From Anodontia alba (lineage: Eukaryota > Mollusca > Bivalvia > Lucinida > Lucinidae): a DNA stretch of 64,000 nt. Below the pieces are notes generated by a model. The model was given only the letters and a program-made list of their open reading frames with translations. It ran no database searches and had not been told where the DNA came from. Below, piece after piece: positions 44,978 through 56,470 of this stretch. The position numbers and the translations under genes were made by a program. How positions within the stretch are numbered: the first letter of the stretch is position 1; every line of letters starts with the position of its first letter. The stretch spans positions 1,064,501-1,128,500 of the forward strand of contig OZ024825.1 in the NCBI GenBank assembly GCA_964016985.1. Direction: 5' to 3'.

Positions 44978-45094
44978 ATTAAATGTGTTGGTGTGCAGCT
45001 AGCGTACATTCAAAGCCATGTGCTTACTAAGCTGTATTATCATTTATTTTCTATTTAATAAATTGTCATTCGACTACTGTGTTTAAAGGTATTC

Positions 45095-46410
45095 ATTCAC
45101 TGCATCCTCCTTCGAGCGCTGTAATAAATTCATTCACTACCATTGCGTTCACCTTCACTTTCTGTATTAAATACTTTAACGGCCATTGCGTTCACCTTTA
45201 CCTACTGTGTAAAATTCATTACCTGACGTTGCTTACTTCTTCACCAACTACTGTTAAATACGTTTACTACCGATACGTTCTCATTCGCCTACCATGGTAC
45301 GAGAAATTGACAATCAATGCGTTTTTATTTACCTACAGTGGAAAATAATTTAACTACCATTGTGTTCTAATGTACCAACTGTGGTAAATAAATAACTTCG
45401 AATGCGTTCTAATGTACTTAATGTGGTAAATAAATTAACAACCACTGCGTTCTAATTTACTTACTGTTGTAAATACATTCACTACCATTGCGTTCTAATT
45501 TACCTACTGTGGTAAATACATTAACTACCACTGCGATCTAATCTACCTACTAGGGTAAATATATTCACTACCATTCCATTCTAATTAACCAGCTGCGGTA
45601 AATACATTAAAGGCTCCATATTTCTCAACAATATACATCTTTGGTCCAACAAGGGTTTAATTAATTGATATATGGTATTAATACGATCATAAAATGTAGC
45701 ATCTGACAGGCTGTAAAATTTCAGTTAGTCTCGGTTTTGAACTGGATCAAAAATGAAATGATATTTTTTTATCTCATCTCTGAATTAATGTAGGCAACAT
45801 TAATTCAGAAATACATTTAAAACTCATTTCATTTCAAGAACAAGCGGATAACTGAAATTTTACAGGCTTTCCGGGGTCACATTGTATGAATGCATTAATA
45901 CCATAATTCAATTTATCAAACCTTTCTTGGATTATAAGATGTCTATTTTTGGAGCCTTTAACTATCATTGTGCTCTAATTTACCTACTGTGATAAATAAA
46001 TTAAGTAACAATGCGTTCTAATGTATCTATTTGGATAATTAAATTGATAATTAATGCGTTCTAATTTTCCTATTTTGTTAAATACATAACTACTAGTGGG
46101 TTCTAATGTACCTACTGTGGTAAAATAATTAACTACTAATGTGTTCTAATTTACCTACCGTGGGAAATACATTTACTACCATTGCGTTCTAATTTACCAA
46201 CTGTGGTATATATATTCACTACTTTACGTTCTCATTTACCTGCTGTGGTAAATACATTTACTACCATTGTGTTCTAATTTATCTACTGAGGTAAATAAAT
46301 TCACTACCATTTCGTTCTAATTTACCAACTGTTGTAAATACATTTACTACAATTACGTTCTCCTTTATCTATAAATGTTAATGCATTAACTAACATTGTG
46401 TTCTCCTGTT
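45095..46410. repeat. Satellite of ~45-bp units, interrupted by MITE-K
   Basis: Roughly 20 units with consensus blocks ACTACCATTGCGTTCTAATT and TACCTACTGTGGTAAATA. It decays towards the left edge. MITE-K occupies 45611-45957; the array resumes in phase on the far side (ACATTAACTA). Confidence 0.93.
45611..45957. mobile_element. MITE-K copy inside the 45-bp satellite
   Basis: Ends AGGCTCCATA and GGAGCCT with TTAA at 45607-45610 and 45958-45961. Satellite units have a single TTAA (ACATTAACTA) at this place, confirming the duplication. Arms pair around AATGTAGGCAACATT. Confidence 0.93.
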
Positions 46411-46602
46411 GTTGCCATGTTATGACATCTGCTCTTCACCATTGTTGTCCAGCATTTTGGGGTGTTTTGCTATTTTCTTTGCGTGAATGTTTAAATCAAA
46501 CTAATCAGTTCACGTTTTCAATTTAAATGTGACAGAGTTTTAAATGTGACATGTTTAAAATGTGACAGAGTTTGAATTTTAAGTAATTAATTTTAAATAT
46601 AA
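46411..46602. other. No feature recognised
   Basis: AAATGTGACAGAGTTT repeats twice (46525-46575) before the PLE copy. Nothing else. Confidence 0.4.
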
Positions 46603-47495
46603 CACCAGTTAGAAAACACTTCTGCAACAAGGTATATCCGAACCAGAATTTTATGGTGACTTAGTGCACAGATTTAGAAAACTTATAGAAAAATTTAATT
46701 TTTCGGAGCAATTCAGAAAACTTATTAACCGTTTTAAAAAAAATTGGCTATAGCCTGGATATTATGCGGCAGACTGAATGCATACTTGTCAATCCAATCA
46801 TTGTTGATGGCTATGCTTCACTCTTTAATTGCACAACGGCGGTTCGGGCCTCAGACTCAATGGCGGTAAAACTTTAACCAGTGGGTTGGGGCTTGACGAT
46901 ATGTCTTTTGCTTGGCCAGCCGTGGTTCAACTATTGGTTTTCATTTACTCTGGCATACAGTAGAATTAGCCATGCGTACTCATCTCTGTTTATTTTAGTG
47001 ATTAATTTGATTTTTATGTTTTCGCTTTGATGCATTGAATGAATTGAGAGCCTTTATGCGAACCGAATTTTTATGCATTTCTGTATTAAGAGTAGCATCG
47101 GGACCCAGGGTGAAGTTGGCTAGCTGTAAAATGCTTTAACCCCTCTACCTCCACACACCCCCAGCACCCCCCCCCCCCCCCAGGTGGTTTTCTCTACTGA
47201 CCGTTCTAAGGCGGTGGTCCCGGTGTTAGTCTTACTCTTTGTTGCATTATGGTTTATTCTACGAGGCGATTTGTTTTCTGTCTTACCTTATGTCATTTTG
47301 TTCTTGTGTTTTTCAGTCCTTTTAGCATTGCGATTACCTCGCTTGGGGTAAGAGAGAGCTAATCTTTGAGCTTTTCGTACGTTTGTTCGATTTGTGCTTG
47401 CTTGGATTTGTCGGTTTCCTCTTCCTCTTGGGGTCTGGGAATGGCTGCAGTTTGTGATTGTGGCACTCCCTGGACTTTTCTCTTACCTTTTTTTT
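46603..47495 (+). pseudogene. PLE-1 copy: RT C-terminus and full 3' UTR
   Basis: Coding part starts at ACACTTCTGCAACAAGG (LLQQGISEPEF block) and ends near 46878; frameshifts occur near 46740 and 46860. 3' UTR complete to CTTTTCTCTTACC. 5' truncated before the DDFDF block. Confidence 0.87.
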
Positions 47496-47559
47496 ATTTA
47501 ATTTTTGTACATGTATTTAAAGTTTAATGTATTATTATTGCCGTTGGTGGTTCTTTTTT

Positions 47560-48378
47560 TACATTGTGTTCACCTGCATAGGGAATACTGAATTGGTTGC
47601 TTTACTTTTCGTTGCTTTGTTACCTGTATACAATCCGTCATACTGCATACTTAGTTTACTTTCCCGTTTGGTGTCATAGGTAGGCTATTTGCCGTGATTT
47701 TGATCCTTCCCGGACATCCTCTTTATTATTCGTTATAGTTTGTTTACTCTTCATCTTGATGTCATTGGTAGGCTATGTGTTGTGGTAATGACACTTCCTG
47801 GACATCTTCTTTTCCATCCGCCATAGTTTGTTTACTTTAAGTTTAGTTGTCATTTGTAGGCTATGCTTTGTGATTATGATCCTTCCTGGACATCTTCATC
47901 ATAATCCGTCATGGTTTGTTTACTCTACCTCTTGATGTCATTGGTAAGCTTGGTGCTGTGATTATGATCCTTCCTAGACATCTTCTATACTATCCGCCAT
48001 ATGTTGTTTACTCTGCCTCTTGTTGTCATTGGTAAGCTTGGTGCTGTGATTATGATCCTACCTGGACATCTTCTTTACTATCCCCCATAGTTTGTTTACT
48101 CTATCTCTTCTTGTCATTGGTAGGCTATGTTCTGTGATTATGATCATTCCTTGACATCATCTTTACTTTCCGCCATAGTTTGTTTACTCTACCTCATGGT
48201 GTCATTTGTAGGCTATGTGCTATGATTATGAACCTTCCTTGACATCTTCTTTACTTTCCGCCATAGTTTGTTTAATCTTCATCTTGATGTTCACTGGTAG
48301 ACAATGTGCTGTGATTATGATCTTTCCTGGAAATCTTCTTTACTATCCATCATAATTTGTTTACTCTTTACAGTTCAT
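47560..48378 (+). repeat. 88-bp tandem array derived from PLE-3 3' end
   Basis: The anchor GGACATC (or one-base variants) occurs at 47711, 47800, 47888, 47976, 48064, 48152, 48240 and 48329: spacings 88-89. Each unit reads like a PLE 3' tip (CTCTTGATGTCATTGGTAGG ... GTGATTATGATCCTTCCTGG) plus a linker ending GTTTGTTTACTC. It starts right after the PLE-1 terminus at 47495. Confidence 0.9.
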
Positions 48379-48391
48379 AATTGTTTGTTAA

Positions 48392-49258
48392 GAAACAAAG
48401 GTAAGAGAAAAGTCCAGGGAGTGCCACAATCACAAACCGCAGCCCTTCCCAGACACCAAGAGGAAGAGGAAACCGACAAATCCAAACAAATACAAATCGA
48501 ACAAACGTACGATAAGCACTCTCTTCCCCAAGCGAGGTAATCACAATGCTAAAAAGGACTGAAAAACACAAGAACAAAATAACAAAAGGTAAGACATAAA
48601 ACAAATCGCCTCGTAGAATAAACCACAAAACAACAAAGAGTAAGACTAACACCGGGACCACCGCTTCAATAGAGTAAACCACCGAGGGGTCGGCGGGGGG
48701 GTGGGGGGCGGGGGGTGAGGGGGTGGTTAAAGCATTTTTACAGCTAGCCTTCACCCTGGTCCCGATGCTACTCTTTATACAGAAATACATAAAAATTCAA
48801 TTCGCATAAAGGCTCCCAACTCAGTCAATGCATCAAACCGAAACATAAAAATCAAATTAATCACTATAATAAACAAAGACGAGTACTCATGGCTACTTCT
48901 ACTGTATGCCCGAGTAATTGAAAACCAATAGTTGAACCACGGCGGGCCAAGCCAAAGACATATCGTCAAGCCCCAACCCACTGGTTAAAGTTTTACGAAG
49001 AGGCCGTCATCGAGTCTGAGGCCCGAACCGCCGTCGTGCAATTAAAGATTGAAGCATAGCCATCAACAATGATTGGGTTGACAACTAGGCATGCAGTCTG
49101 CCGCATAATATACGGGCTATAGCCAATTCTTTTATAACGGTTAATAAGTTTTCTGAATTGCTCCGAAAAGTTAGATTTTTCTACAAGTTTTCTAAATCTG
49201 TACACTAAGTCACCGTAAAATTCTGGTTCCGATATACCTTGTTGCAGAAGTGTTTTCA
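48392..49258 (-). pseudogene. PLE-1 minus copy, 3' part
   Basis: 3' UTR plus the RT C-terminal blocks up to CACTTCTGCAAC. It is continuous in sequence with 49840-50672 once the inserted copy is removed. The 3' UTR has a deletion in its GCTCTAAGATT region and a G-rich tract at 48690-48725. Confidence 0.88.
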
Positions 49259-49839
49259 CTTGACGATATGTCTTTGGCTTGGCCCGCCGTGGTTCAGCTA
49301 TTGGTTTTCATTTACTCTGGCATACAGTAAAATTAGCCGTTAGTACTCGTCTTTGTTTATTATAGTGATTAATTTGATTTTTATGTTTTCGGTTTGATGC
49401 ATTGACTGAGTTGGGAGCCTTTATGCGAACCGAATTTTTATGTATTTCTGTATTAAGAATAGCATCGGGATCCAGGGTGAAGTTAGCTAACTGTAAAAGT
49501 GCTTTAACCCGCCCCCCCCCCTCCCCCCCGGTGGTTTGCTCTACTGACCGTTCTAAGGCGGTGGTCCCGGTGTTAGTCTTACTCTTTTTTCCTTTATGGT
49601 TTATTCTACGAGGCGATTTGTTGTATGTCTTTCCGTGTGTCATTTTGATCTTGTGTTTTTCAAACCTTTAAGTATTGCGATTACCTCGCTTGGGGAAGAG
49701 AGAGCTAATCTTAGTGCTTTTCGTACGTTTGTTCGGTTTGTGCTTGTTTAGATTTGTCGGTTTCCTCTTCCTCTTGGGGTCTGGGAAGGGCTGCGGTTTG
49801 TGATTATGGCTCTCCCTGGACTTTTCTCTTACCTTTTTG
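49259..49839 (+). mobile_element. PLE-1 plus copy inserted into the minus copy
   Basis: 5'-truncated PLE-1 (starting CTTGACGATATGTCTTTGGC, just past the RT stop) running to the terminus at 49839. TTCA flanks it on both sides (49255-49258, 49840-49843), and other copies have GTGTTTTCAGACTGAC uninterrupted. A 4-bp target duplication is the simplest reading. Confidence 0.9.
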
Positions 49840-50672
49840 TTCAGACTGACGCTATATTTTTCTACCAAGGCACTGTGTCTGTGATAAAATTTCGAAACGC
49901 CTTACGAAGTTTAAAATAATGACAGCCCTGCCTAAGCTGTTTGGCAGTAAGGGCTTTATTACGTAGTTAAAGTCACTAAAATTTGAAGAAGCTCTGGCGA
50001 ATCTAATAAGTTGAGATATGTATAATCCATATGAGGTACCCCGGGGGACATCGGCATCCAGAAAAGGGAAATTGACTGTATCAAAATCAAAATCGTCCCG
50101 TTTATCATAAATTTTGGTGGAAACTTTACAATTAGATATACATAGATTCAAATCCAGAAAAGGGCCTCGGTATCGGAAGAATTTGCTCTATTTAATTGGA
50201 GTTCTGTAGGGTATATGCGGTCAACCATTTGATCAAAGTAAATACATGTATTGTCAATAATAAATCATCAGGGTATCTTGAAGTTGAATTGAAAGCCTCA
50301 ATAGTGTCAGCCTGATTTTCACGTGAGAGAGACTTCATGAAATCTCTCTCATAACAAAAAAGAAACAAATCTGCAACAAGAGGAGCACAATTAGTTCCCA
50401 TCGGAATACCAATAGTTTGCCTATTAAGTTTAGTTCCAAATCTAATAAAAATATTATCCAAAAGATAAACAAGGGCATCACAGACTTTGACATGAACATA
50501 AATTGTGATTATTTTATACATCAGAGGTGAAAAAATCACATTCTTCGTTGCAGGCCAAAAATTGGGTATTCTCCCGAATAAACATTCGGTTAATTAAATC
50601 AATAAATTTATCTTTTATAAGATGATAAGGTTATGTAGTATACAGTCTAGAAACATCATATGTAGACGATTT
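49840..50672 (-). pseudogene. PLE-1 minus copy, RT core part
   Basis: On the minus strand: STYDVSRLYTT (motif A region), NIFIRFGTKLNRQTIGIPMG followed by TNCAPLVADLFLFCYE, RYPDDLLL (YLDD mutated to YPDD), KIYDKRDDFDFDTVNFPFL and YISQLIRFARASS. Frames shift near 50190 and 49970. 5' truncated at motif A, where it joins another PLE-1 3' end at 50673. Confidence 0.88.
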
Positions 50673-50973
50673 AGAAAAAAAAGGTAAGAGAAAAGTCCAA
50701 GGAATGCCACAATCACAAACCGCAGCCCTTCCCAGACCGCAAGAGAAAGAGGAAACCGACAAATCCAAACAAGCACAAATCGAACAAACGTACGAAAAGC
50801 ACTAAGATTAACTCTCTCTTTCCCAAGCGAGGTAATCGCAATACTAAAAGGACTGAAAAATACAAGAACAAAATGACATATGGAAAGACATACAACAAAT
50901 CGCCTCGTAGAATAAACACAAAGCAACAAAGAGTAAGACTAACACCCGGACCACCGCCTTAGAACGGTCAGTA
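50673..50973 (-). mobile_element. PLE-1 3' end in head-to-tail junction
   Basis: Terminus (GGTAAGAGAAAAGTCC) fused through a short A run to the truncated RT of the neighbouring minus copy, same orientation. The far edge is cut at GGTCAGTAGA. A family H half copy (50986-51015) follows. Confidence 0.87.
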
Positions 50974-51049
50974 GACTGCTCCTCTGCAGACTAATCTGGG
51001 TTCACACTGTTTGCAAAAATGATTTTAAAATCACAAGCAGATGACAAAG

Positions 51050-51745
51050 ACGACAATTGTTGTGATTGACAGTTTAAGGGTTAACGACACTTCCGTTTGT
51101 GAAAACGTAACGAAACGTAATAATAGCAGACAAAATGTCATTTGTGTAGCTGAGGTGCTAAATGCTGTGTTCGCAAGGGTACTTAATTGTGATAAACTGT
51201 TTGGATAATTTTGAGTAACTTAATGAAATGCAAAATTTATGAGGCATCTATAAAATCTAAATTTAAAGTATCGCCGCAAAATATGCTCTGACCTCTGAAA
51301 TACATACAGACCTCTTTCACCAGTAGCGCTGCTCTTTTCTGATTGTCGAATATCAAGTGCCCACTTAATCTTTTTAAGGTCAATCAATCTATTATCTTTA
51401 CGACAATGCCTGGTTATTGACTGACGTTTTTTTTTTCATAGCATCTCTATTTGACCTCGATCAGATAAGACAAATTACAACAAAATTTATGCATAAATGC
51501 TATCATTAAAGCTTTCTAATGCGATTTATCGATTCTCCATTTTCTCTGATTACATATTTTGTCAGTCATTCCTGAATGTTTTATTTGTCTCTCTGTAATT
51601 AGTATGTAGGAGGCGTGACTATTAAATGTTAAGTAGTTTACAGTTAATTAACGGACTTATTTACATGTATACCGTGTTATTTTTACAGTAAGCTTATAAC
51701 AAACACCTTTTCTGCATACATGTAACTCGCATAACCTCTACAAGT
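51050..51745. other. No feature recognised
   Basis: About 700 bp AT-rich; no frame or repeat supported. The last bases before the mariner relic are ACAAGTA. Confidence 0.45.
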
Positions 51746-51748
51746 ACG

Positions 51749-52837
51749 AGGGCGAGTCAATAAAAAAAACAGCCTAACTTATTTCTGGGTGAGATCGATT
51801 TCTTTTTCGATGTAATTGCCCTCTAGAATGATGCACTTGGACCAACGGTGTTCCAGTGCCATCAGCCCAGAAATGAAGAAGCCAGGGTCCTTGTCTCTGA
51901 CCCACTCCCCAACTGCCGCCACGACTTCTTCGTTTGACCGGAAATGACGTCCACGGATCTCCTTTTTCAAGTTTGGGAATAGGAAATAGTCACTAGGAGC
52001 TAAGTCCGGAGAATAGGCGGGGTGCGGTATTAGCTCATACCCATTCCGCTCAACGGCATCCATTGCAATTTTGCAAGTGTGGACTCTCGCATTGTCTTGT
52101 TGGAGCAGAATCCCTTTGGAGAGTTTACCTCGGCGTTTTTCACGGATCACAATTCTCAGTTAGTCGAGCAAATTAGCAAAATACGCACCTGTTATTGTAC
52201 TTTTCTTTGCTAGAAAGTCCAACATAATAACGCCTTGTGCATCCCAAAATACAGTTGCCATCACCTTGCCAGCAGAGGGTTGCGTTTTGAACTTCTTTGG
52301 CCTCGGAGACCCCGGCCCTACACTCTTGCGACTTTGAGCTTTATTCTCTGGCTCATAATAATGGACCCAGGTCTCATCTACAGTCACCAGACGTGAAAGG
52401 AAACCCTCTTCCTTTGACCTAAACCGCTTCAACAATGCGCTGTATACTGATGCTTTGGTTGCCATTTGCTCGTCGCTAAGGGATTTTGGGATCCAACGGG
52501 CTGTTAGCTTGTGCATACCCAAGCGATCATGTAAAGTTGTTGAAACCTACCATGTGAAATGTGTAATGCATTCGCTATTTCTTCCACCTTAATTCGCCTA
52601 TCAGAGTACACCAGATCCCGTACATCTGATGGGCATCGAGACCTGGTTTCGTCTTCTAAATACGTTCTACTGCGTTTGAATTCCCCAACCAAGACTTTAA
52701 CTTGGTTCAGAAGACCCATAAACATTGGTCAACTCGCAATGTATTTCCTGACCTGTTTTCTCTTTCAAATACAAGTACCGAATTACAGCACGGTACTCAA
52801 CTTTTGACGAAAAGCTTTCTTTTGCATCGCTAGCCAT
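51749..52837 (-). pseudogene. mariner-family transposase relic (DD34D)
   Basis: Minus-strand frames in order: MASDAKESF start at 52837 and YRAVIRYLYLKEKTGQEIHC (N-terminal helix-turn-helix), RTYLEDETRSRCP, then LSRLVTVDETWVHYYEPENK (first Asp), LLQQDNARVHTCKIAMDAVE (second Asp) and SPDLAPSDYFLFPNLK (third Asp), ending at 51779. There are 34 residues between the second and third Asp. Total about 350 codons, the usual mariner length. At least three frameshifts. Upstream TA and ACGAGGGCGAGTCAATAAA at 51748 look like one terminal repeat; the other was not found. Confidence 0.9.
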
Positions 52838-52839
52838 GT

Positions 52840-53106
52840 TTGACATTCAATATCTTATGAGTGAATGACACGATAAGGTTGCAATTTTGCCCTCAGGCCT
52901 AAAACATGTATTGAAACAAGGCATGAAAATCTTGGGTGTCTCGGTCAATTGGAAATGGGATAGGCTGGTTACTTATTGATTTGCCATTGTATTTATTCAT
53001 GATTGACATATGCTGAAAGGCATCACCTCTTATTCTGTTGTCTCTGTCTTTTCTTAAATAAGAATGATTTGCTATTTCATCAAAAGTGTTATTTAGAAGA
53101 ATCTTT
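52840..53106. other. Spacer, possible decayed PLE or unknown
   Basis: A 75-codon minus frame (52899-53126) has no recognised motif. The boundary between mariner and PLE falls somewhere here. Confidence 0.35.
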
Positions 53107-54838
53107 AAGGGTTTAAACGAGAGCATGTTGAGTCTAATGCTTTAAATAATTGGAAATTAAAGATTTTTAAGATCATTGATGAACGTGTGTAATTTTACTT
53201 TAATAACCTTGATCTTCTCCCTCCTAAGCCTAAATTATCTTTTCGATATTTGAAACAAGGTATCCAAGAATTTCATAGGAAGTATGTTTTGGCTCCAGCT
53301 GATAAAGCTGCTATTAATGTTGTTGTTGTGTGACGACTTTATTATATCAATACACTAATACAAGAACTTGGTAGTACTAAAACATATGAACGGATTTCTA
53401 CTGACGAGAGATCTGTTGTTAATACCAATTCTATCGATATTATTGCTAAGTTTGCAGTGAGTATTAAAGAAAAGCAAGACAGACTTCCTACGTTATATTG
53501 GTTACCGAAACTTCATAAACGACCTTATAAAGCACGTTCCATTGCTAATTCTAGTTCATGTACGACTACTAAATTGTCCAAACTGCTAACTTCATGTCTT
53601 ACTGCTGTTAAAAAACATTGGATTAGATACTATGATACTGTTTACGAAAGGGACGGAATTAAGTATTTTTGGTCAATTAAAAATTCTAATGATGTTCTCA
53701 ATAAATTTATATCTAAAAACTTTCAGGCTTCTAAATTATCTACATATGATTTTTCTACACTGTATACTACGTTACCTCATCATCTTATAAAATATAAACT
53801 TATTGATTTAATTAACCGAACGTTTATTCGGGAGAATACCCAATATTTGGCCTGCAACGAAGAATGTGGTGCTTTTTTCACTTCTGATGTATATAATAAT
53901 CACAATTTATGGTCGTGTCAAAAAGTCTGTGATGCCCTTGTTTATCTTTCGGATAATATTTTTTATTAGATTTGGAACTAAACTTTATAGGCAAACTATT
54001 GGTATTCCGATGGGAACTAATTGTGCTCCTCTTTTTGCAGATTTGTTTCTTTTTCAGTGTTATGAGAGAGATTTCATGAAGTCTCTCTCACGTGAAAATC
54101 AGGCTGACATTATTGAGGCTTTCAATTCAACTTCAAGATACCTTGATGATTTATTAAATATTGACAATATTTACTTTGACCAAATGGTGAACCGGATATA
54201 CCCTACAGAACTCCAATTAAATAGAGCAAATTCTTCCGATACCGAGGCACCTTTTTTTGGATTTGAATCTATGTATTTCTAATGGTACGGTTTCCACCAA
54301 AATTTATGATGAACGAGACGATTTTGATTTTGATATAGTCAATTTCCCTTTTCTGGATGGCGATGTCCCCCGGCGTATCTCATATGGGGTATACATATCT
54401 CAACTTATTAGATTCGCCAGAGCTTCTTCAAATCTTAATGACTTTGACTACCATAATAAAGCCCTTACTGCCAAACTTCTTAGGCAGGGCTATCGTTATT
54501 TTAAACTTCGTAAGGCGTTTTCGAAATTTTATCGCAGACACAGTGCCTTGTTAGAAAAATATAGCGTCAGTCTGAAAACACTTCTGCAACAAGGTATATC
54601 GGGACCAGAGTTTTACGGTGACTTAGTGTACAGATTAAGAAAAAATGTAGGTAAATCTAACTTTTCGGAGCAATTCAGAAAACTTATTAACCGTTATAAA
54701 GGAATTGGCTATAGCCTGGATATTATGCGGCAGACTGCATGCCTAGTTGTCAACCCAATCATTGTTGATGGCTATGCTTCACTCTTTAATTGCACGACGG
54801 CGGTTCGGGCCTCAGACTCGATGATGGCCTCTTCGTAA
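53107..54838 (+). pseudogene. Best PLE-1 reverse transcriptase copy
   Basis: From about 53107 the frame reads ALNNWKLKIFKIIDERV, APADKAA, LYWLPKLHKRPYKAR (the LPKxHK hallmark of Penelope-like RTs, about 53502), YDFSTLYTTLPH (motif A, 53744), RQTIGIPMGTNCAP (motif B, 53990-54030) and RYLDDLLNI (catalytic YLDD, 54136). The C-terminal extension follows (DERDDFDFDIVNFPFLDGD ... ASDSMMASS). No GIY-YIG nuclease follows the RT, so an N-terminal or absent nuclease (Naiad/Chlamys-like layout) is possible; I do not settle it. Stops at 53190 and 53331, frameshifts near 53965 and 54260, no N-terminus: not functional. Confidence 0.9.
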
Positions 54839-55425
54839 AACTTTAACCAGTGGGTTGGGGCTTGACGATATGTCTTTGGCTTGGCCCGCCGTGGTTCAAC
54901 TGTTGGTTTTCATTTACTCTGGTATACAGTTGAATTAGCCATGAGTACTCGTCTTTGTTTATTATAGTGATTAATTTGATTTTTGTGTTTTCGCTTTGGT
55001 GCATTGACTGAGTTCGGAGCCTTTATGCGAACCGAATTTTTATGTGTTTTTGCATTAAGAGTAGCATCGGGACCCAGGGTGAAGTTAGTTAGCTGTAAAA
55101 GTGCTTTAAACCCCCCGGTGGTTTAGTCTACTGACCGTTCTAAGGCGGTGGTTCCGGTGTTAGCCTTACTTTTTGTTGCTTTGTGGTTTATTCTACGAGG
55201 CGATTTGTTGTATGTCTTTCCATGTGTCATTTTGTTCTTGTGTTTTTTAGTCCTTTTAGTATTGCGATTACCTCGCTTGGGGAAGAGAGAGCTAATCTTA
55301 GTGCTTTTCGTACGTTTGTTTGATTTGTGTTTGTTTGGATTTGTCGGTTTCCTCTTCCTCTTGGGGTCTGGGAAGGGCTGCGGTTTGTGATTGTGGCACT
55401 CCCTGGACTTTTCTCTTAACTTTTT
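54839..55425 (+). mobile_element. PLE-1 3' UTR of the best copy
   Basis: Runs from the RT stop to the terminus CTTTTCTCTTAAC. Contains an 80-codon hydrophobic frame (55148-55390) that recurs in other copies. Confidence 0.88.
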
Positions 55426-55500
55426 TTTTCATGTATAGTAGAGATTAAGATAACAAATTATTCTATATGGATTTTCGAAGATTGATATTTGATAAGTAGA

Positions 55501-55855
55501 CAGTCGAACCCCAAAGATTCGATACCGGATGACTCGTTTACCATGGTTTTCTCATTTGTTTTTAATTCCTACGCAATTCTTCCGTTGGATCCAGAAAACA
55601 ATTATTAAAGAAAATTTTCTTACATTATCATAAAATTGTATGTTATGTGTATTCATTAGAATCGCCTCATCGAGGCGATTCTAATAAATACAAACAGCAT
55701 ACCTTTAGTGTATAGAAGATCAAAAAGACTTCGCTAAATTATAGCCATTTGCTTGCTGACCTGGCACGATGATTAGCCCTCAATGGTTCGAACTACCCAT
55801 GTCTCGAACAATTTTCCATGGTCCAAAAGATGTTTGAGCCATTGAGGTTCGACTG
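55501..55855. mobile_element. Family F element, uninterrupted copy
   Basis: Ends CAGTCGAACC and GGTTCGACTG; central hairpin TTAGAATCGCCTCATCGAGG. Serves as the empty-site reference for MITE-A copy j. The expected TA flanks are not visible here. Confidence 0.78.
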
Positions 55856-55984
55856 TGAACTTAAATTTCTGACCCTTTTGGTTCATCTATTTTCACTTTA
55901 TAAAGTTATGAAATGAGCGGGGAGGGTTGTATGTCTGCATTTTGAATAAATAAGCTTTTTCGTTTTAAGGTTGATTAGGAAATC

Positions 55985-56004
55985 ACAGAAAAAAAAACAC
56001 AACA

Positions 56005-56037
<33 letters not shown>

Positions 56038-56085
56038 AAAAAAAAAAAATAAATTAAATAAAATTAAATAAAATAAAATAGAACA
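55985..56085. repeat. A-rich low complexity
   Basis: Long A runs broken by AAATAA and AAATAAAATT units. Confidence 0.9.
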
Positions 56086-56470
56086 TTAAAGCCTTTGTTC
56101 GTAAGACCGCCCTGCCAGGACAGAGGAAAAAGGGGCGGGGCCCAACAACTTATGCAATCACAGTAATGATGTTCTGAAAATGATTCTTGATCTGCCGATT
56201 ATGAATAAAGGCAGACAATATTTAAAAATACTTTTTTTTTCTAATTTGGCGCAGAATAAAAGTCTTGACTTTCCAAATTAGTTGTCTCCACCTGCGCAGG
56301 TATCAATTATCAAATTAACTAAATAAATAAGGGACCACTCAGTGCATGTTTGCACCCATGTCATGCATGCACTAAACAAAGTTTAGGGATACTTCCTGTT
56401 TAACATATCGAAATAATATAAATATGATGGTGGAGAGAAATGGTTATACCAATTGCAATCAAATAGTAGC
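56086..56470. other. No feature recognised
   Basis: Mixed-composition sequence without recognised genes or repeats. Confidence 0.45.

Noticed and set aside
45095..46410. Regular ~45-bp repeats resembling a CRISPR array
   Set aside because: Units are imperfect along their full length with no conserved-repeat/unique-spacer pattern, no cas genes, and clearly eukaryotic context. It is a satellite.
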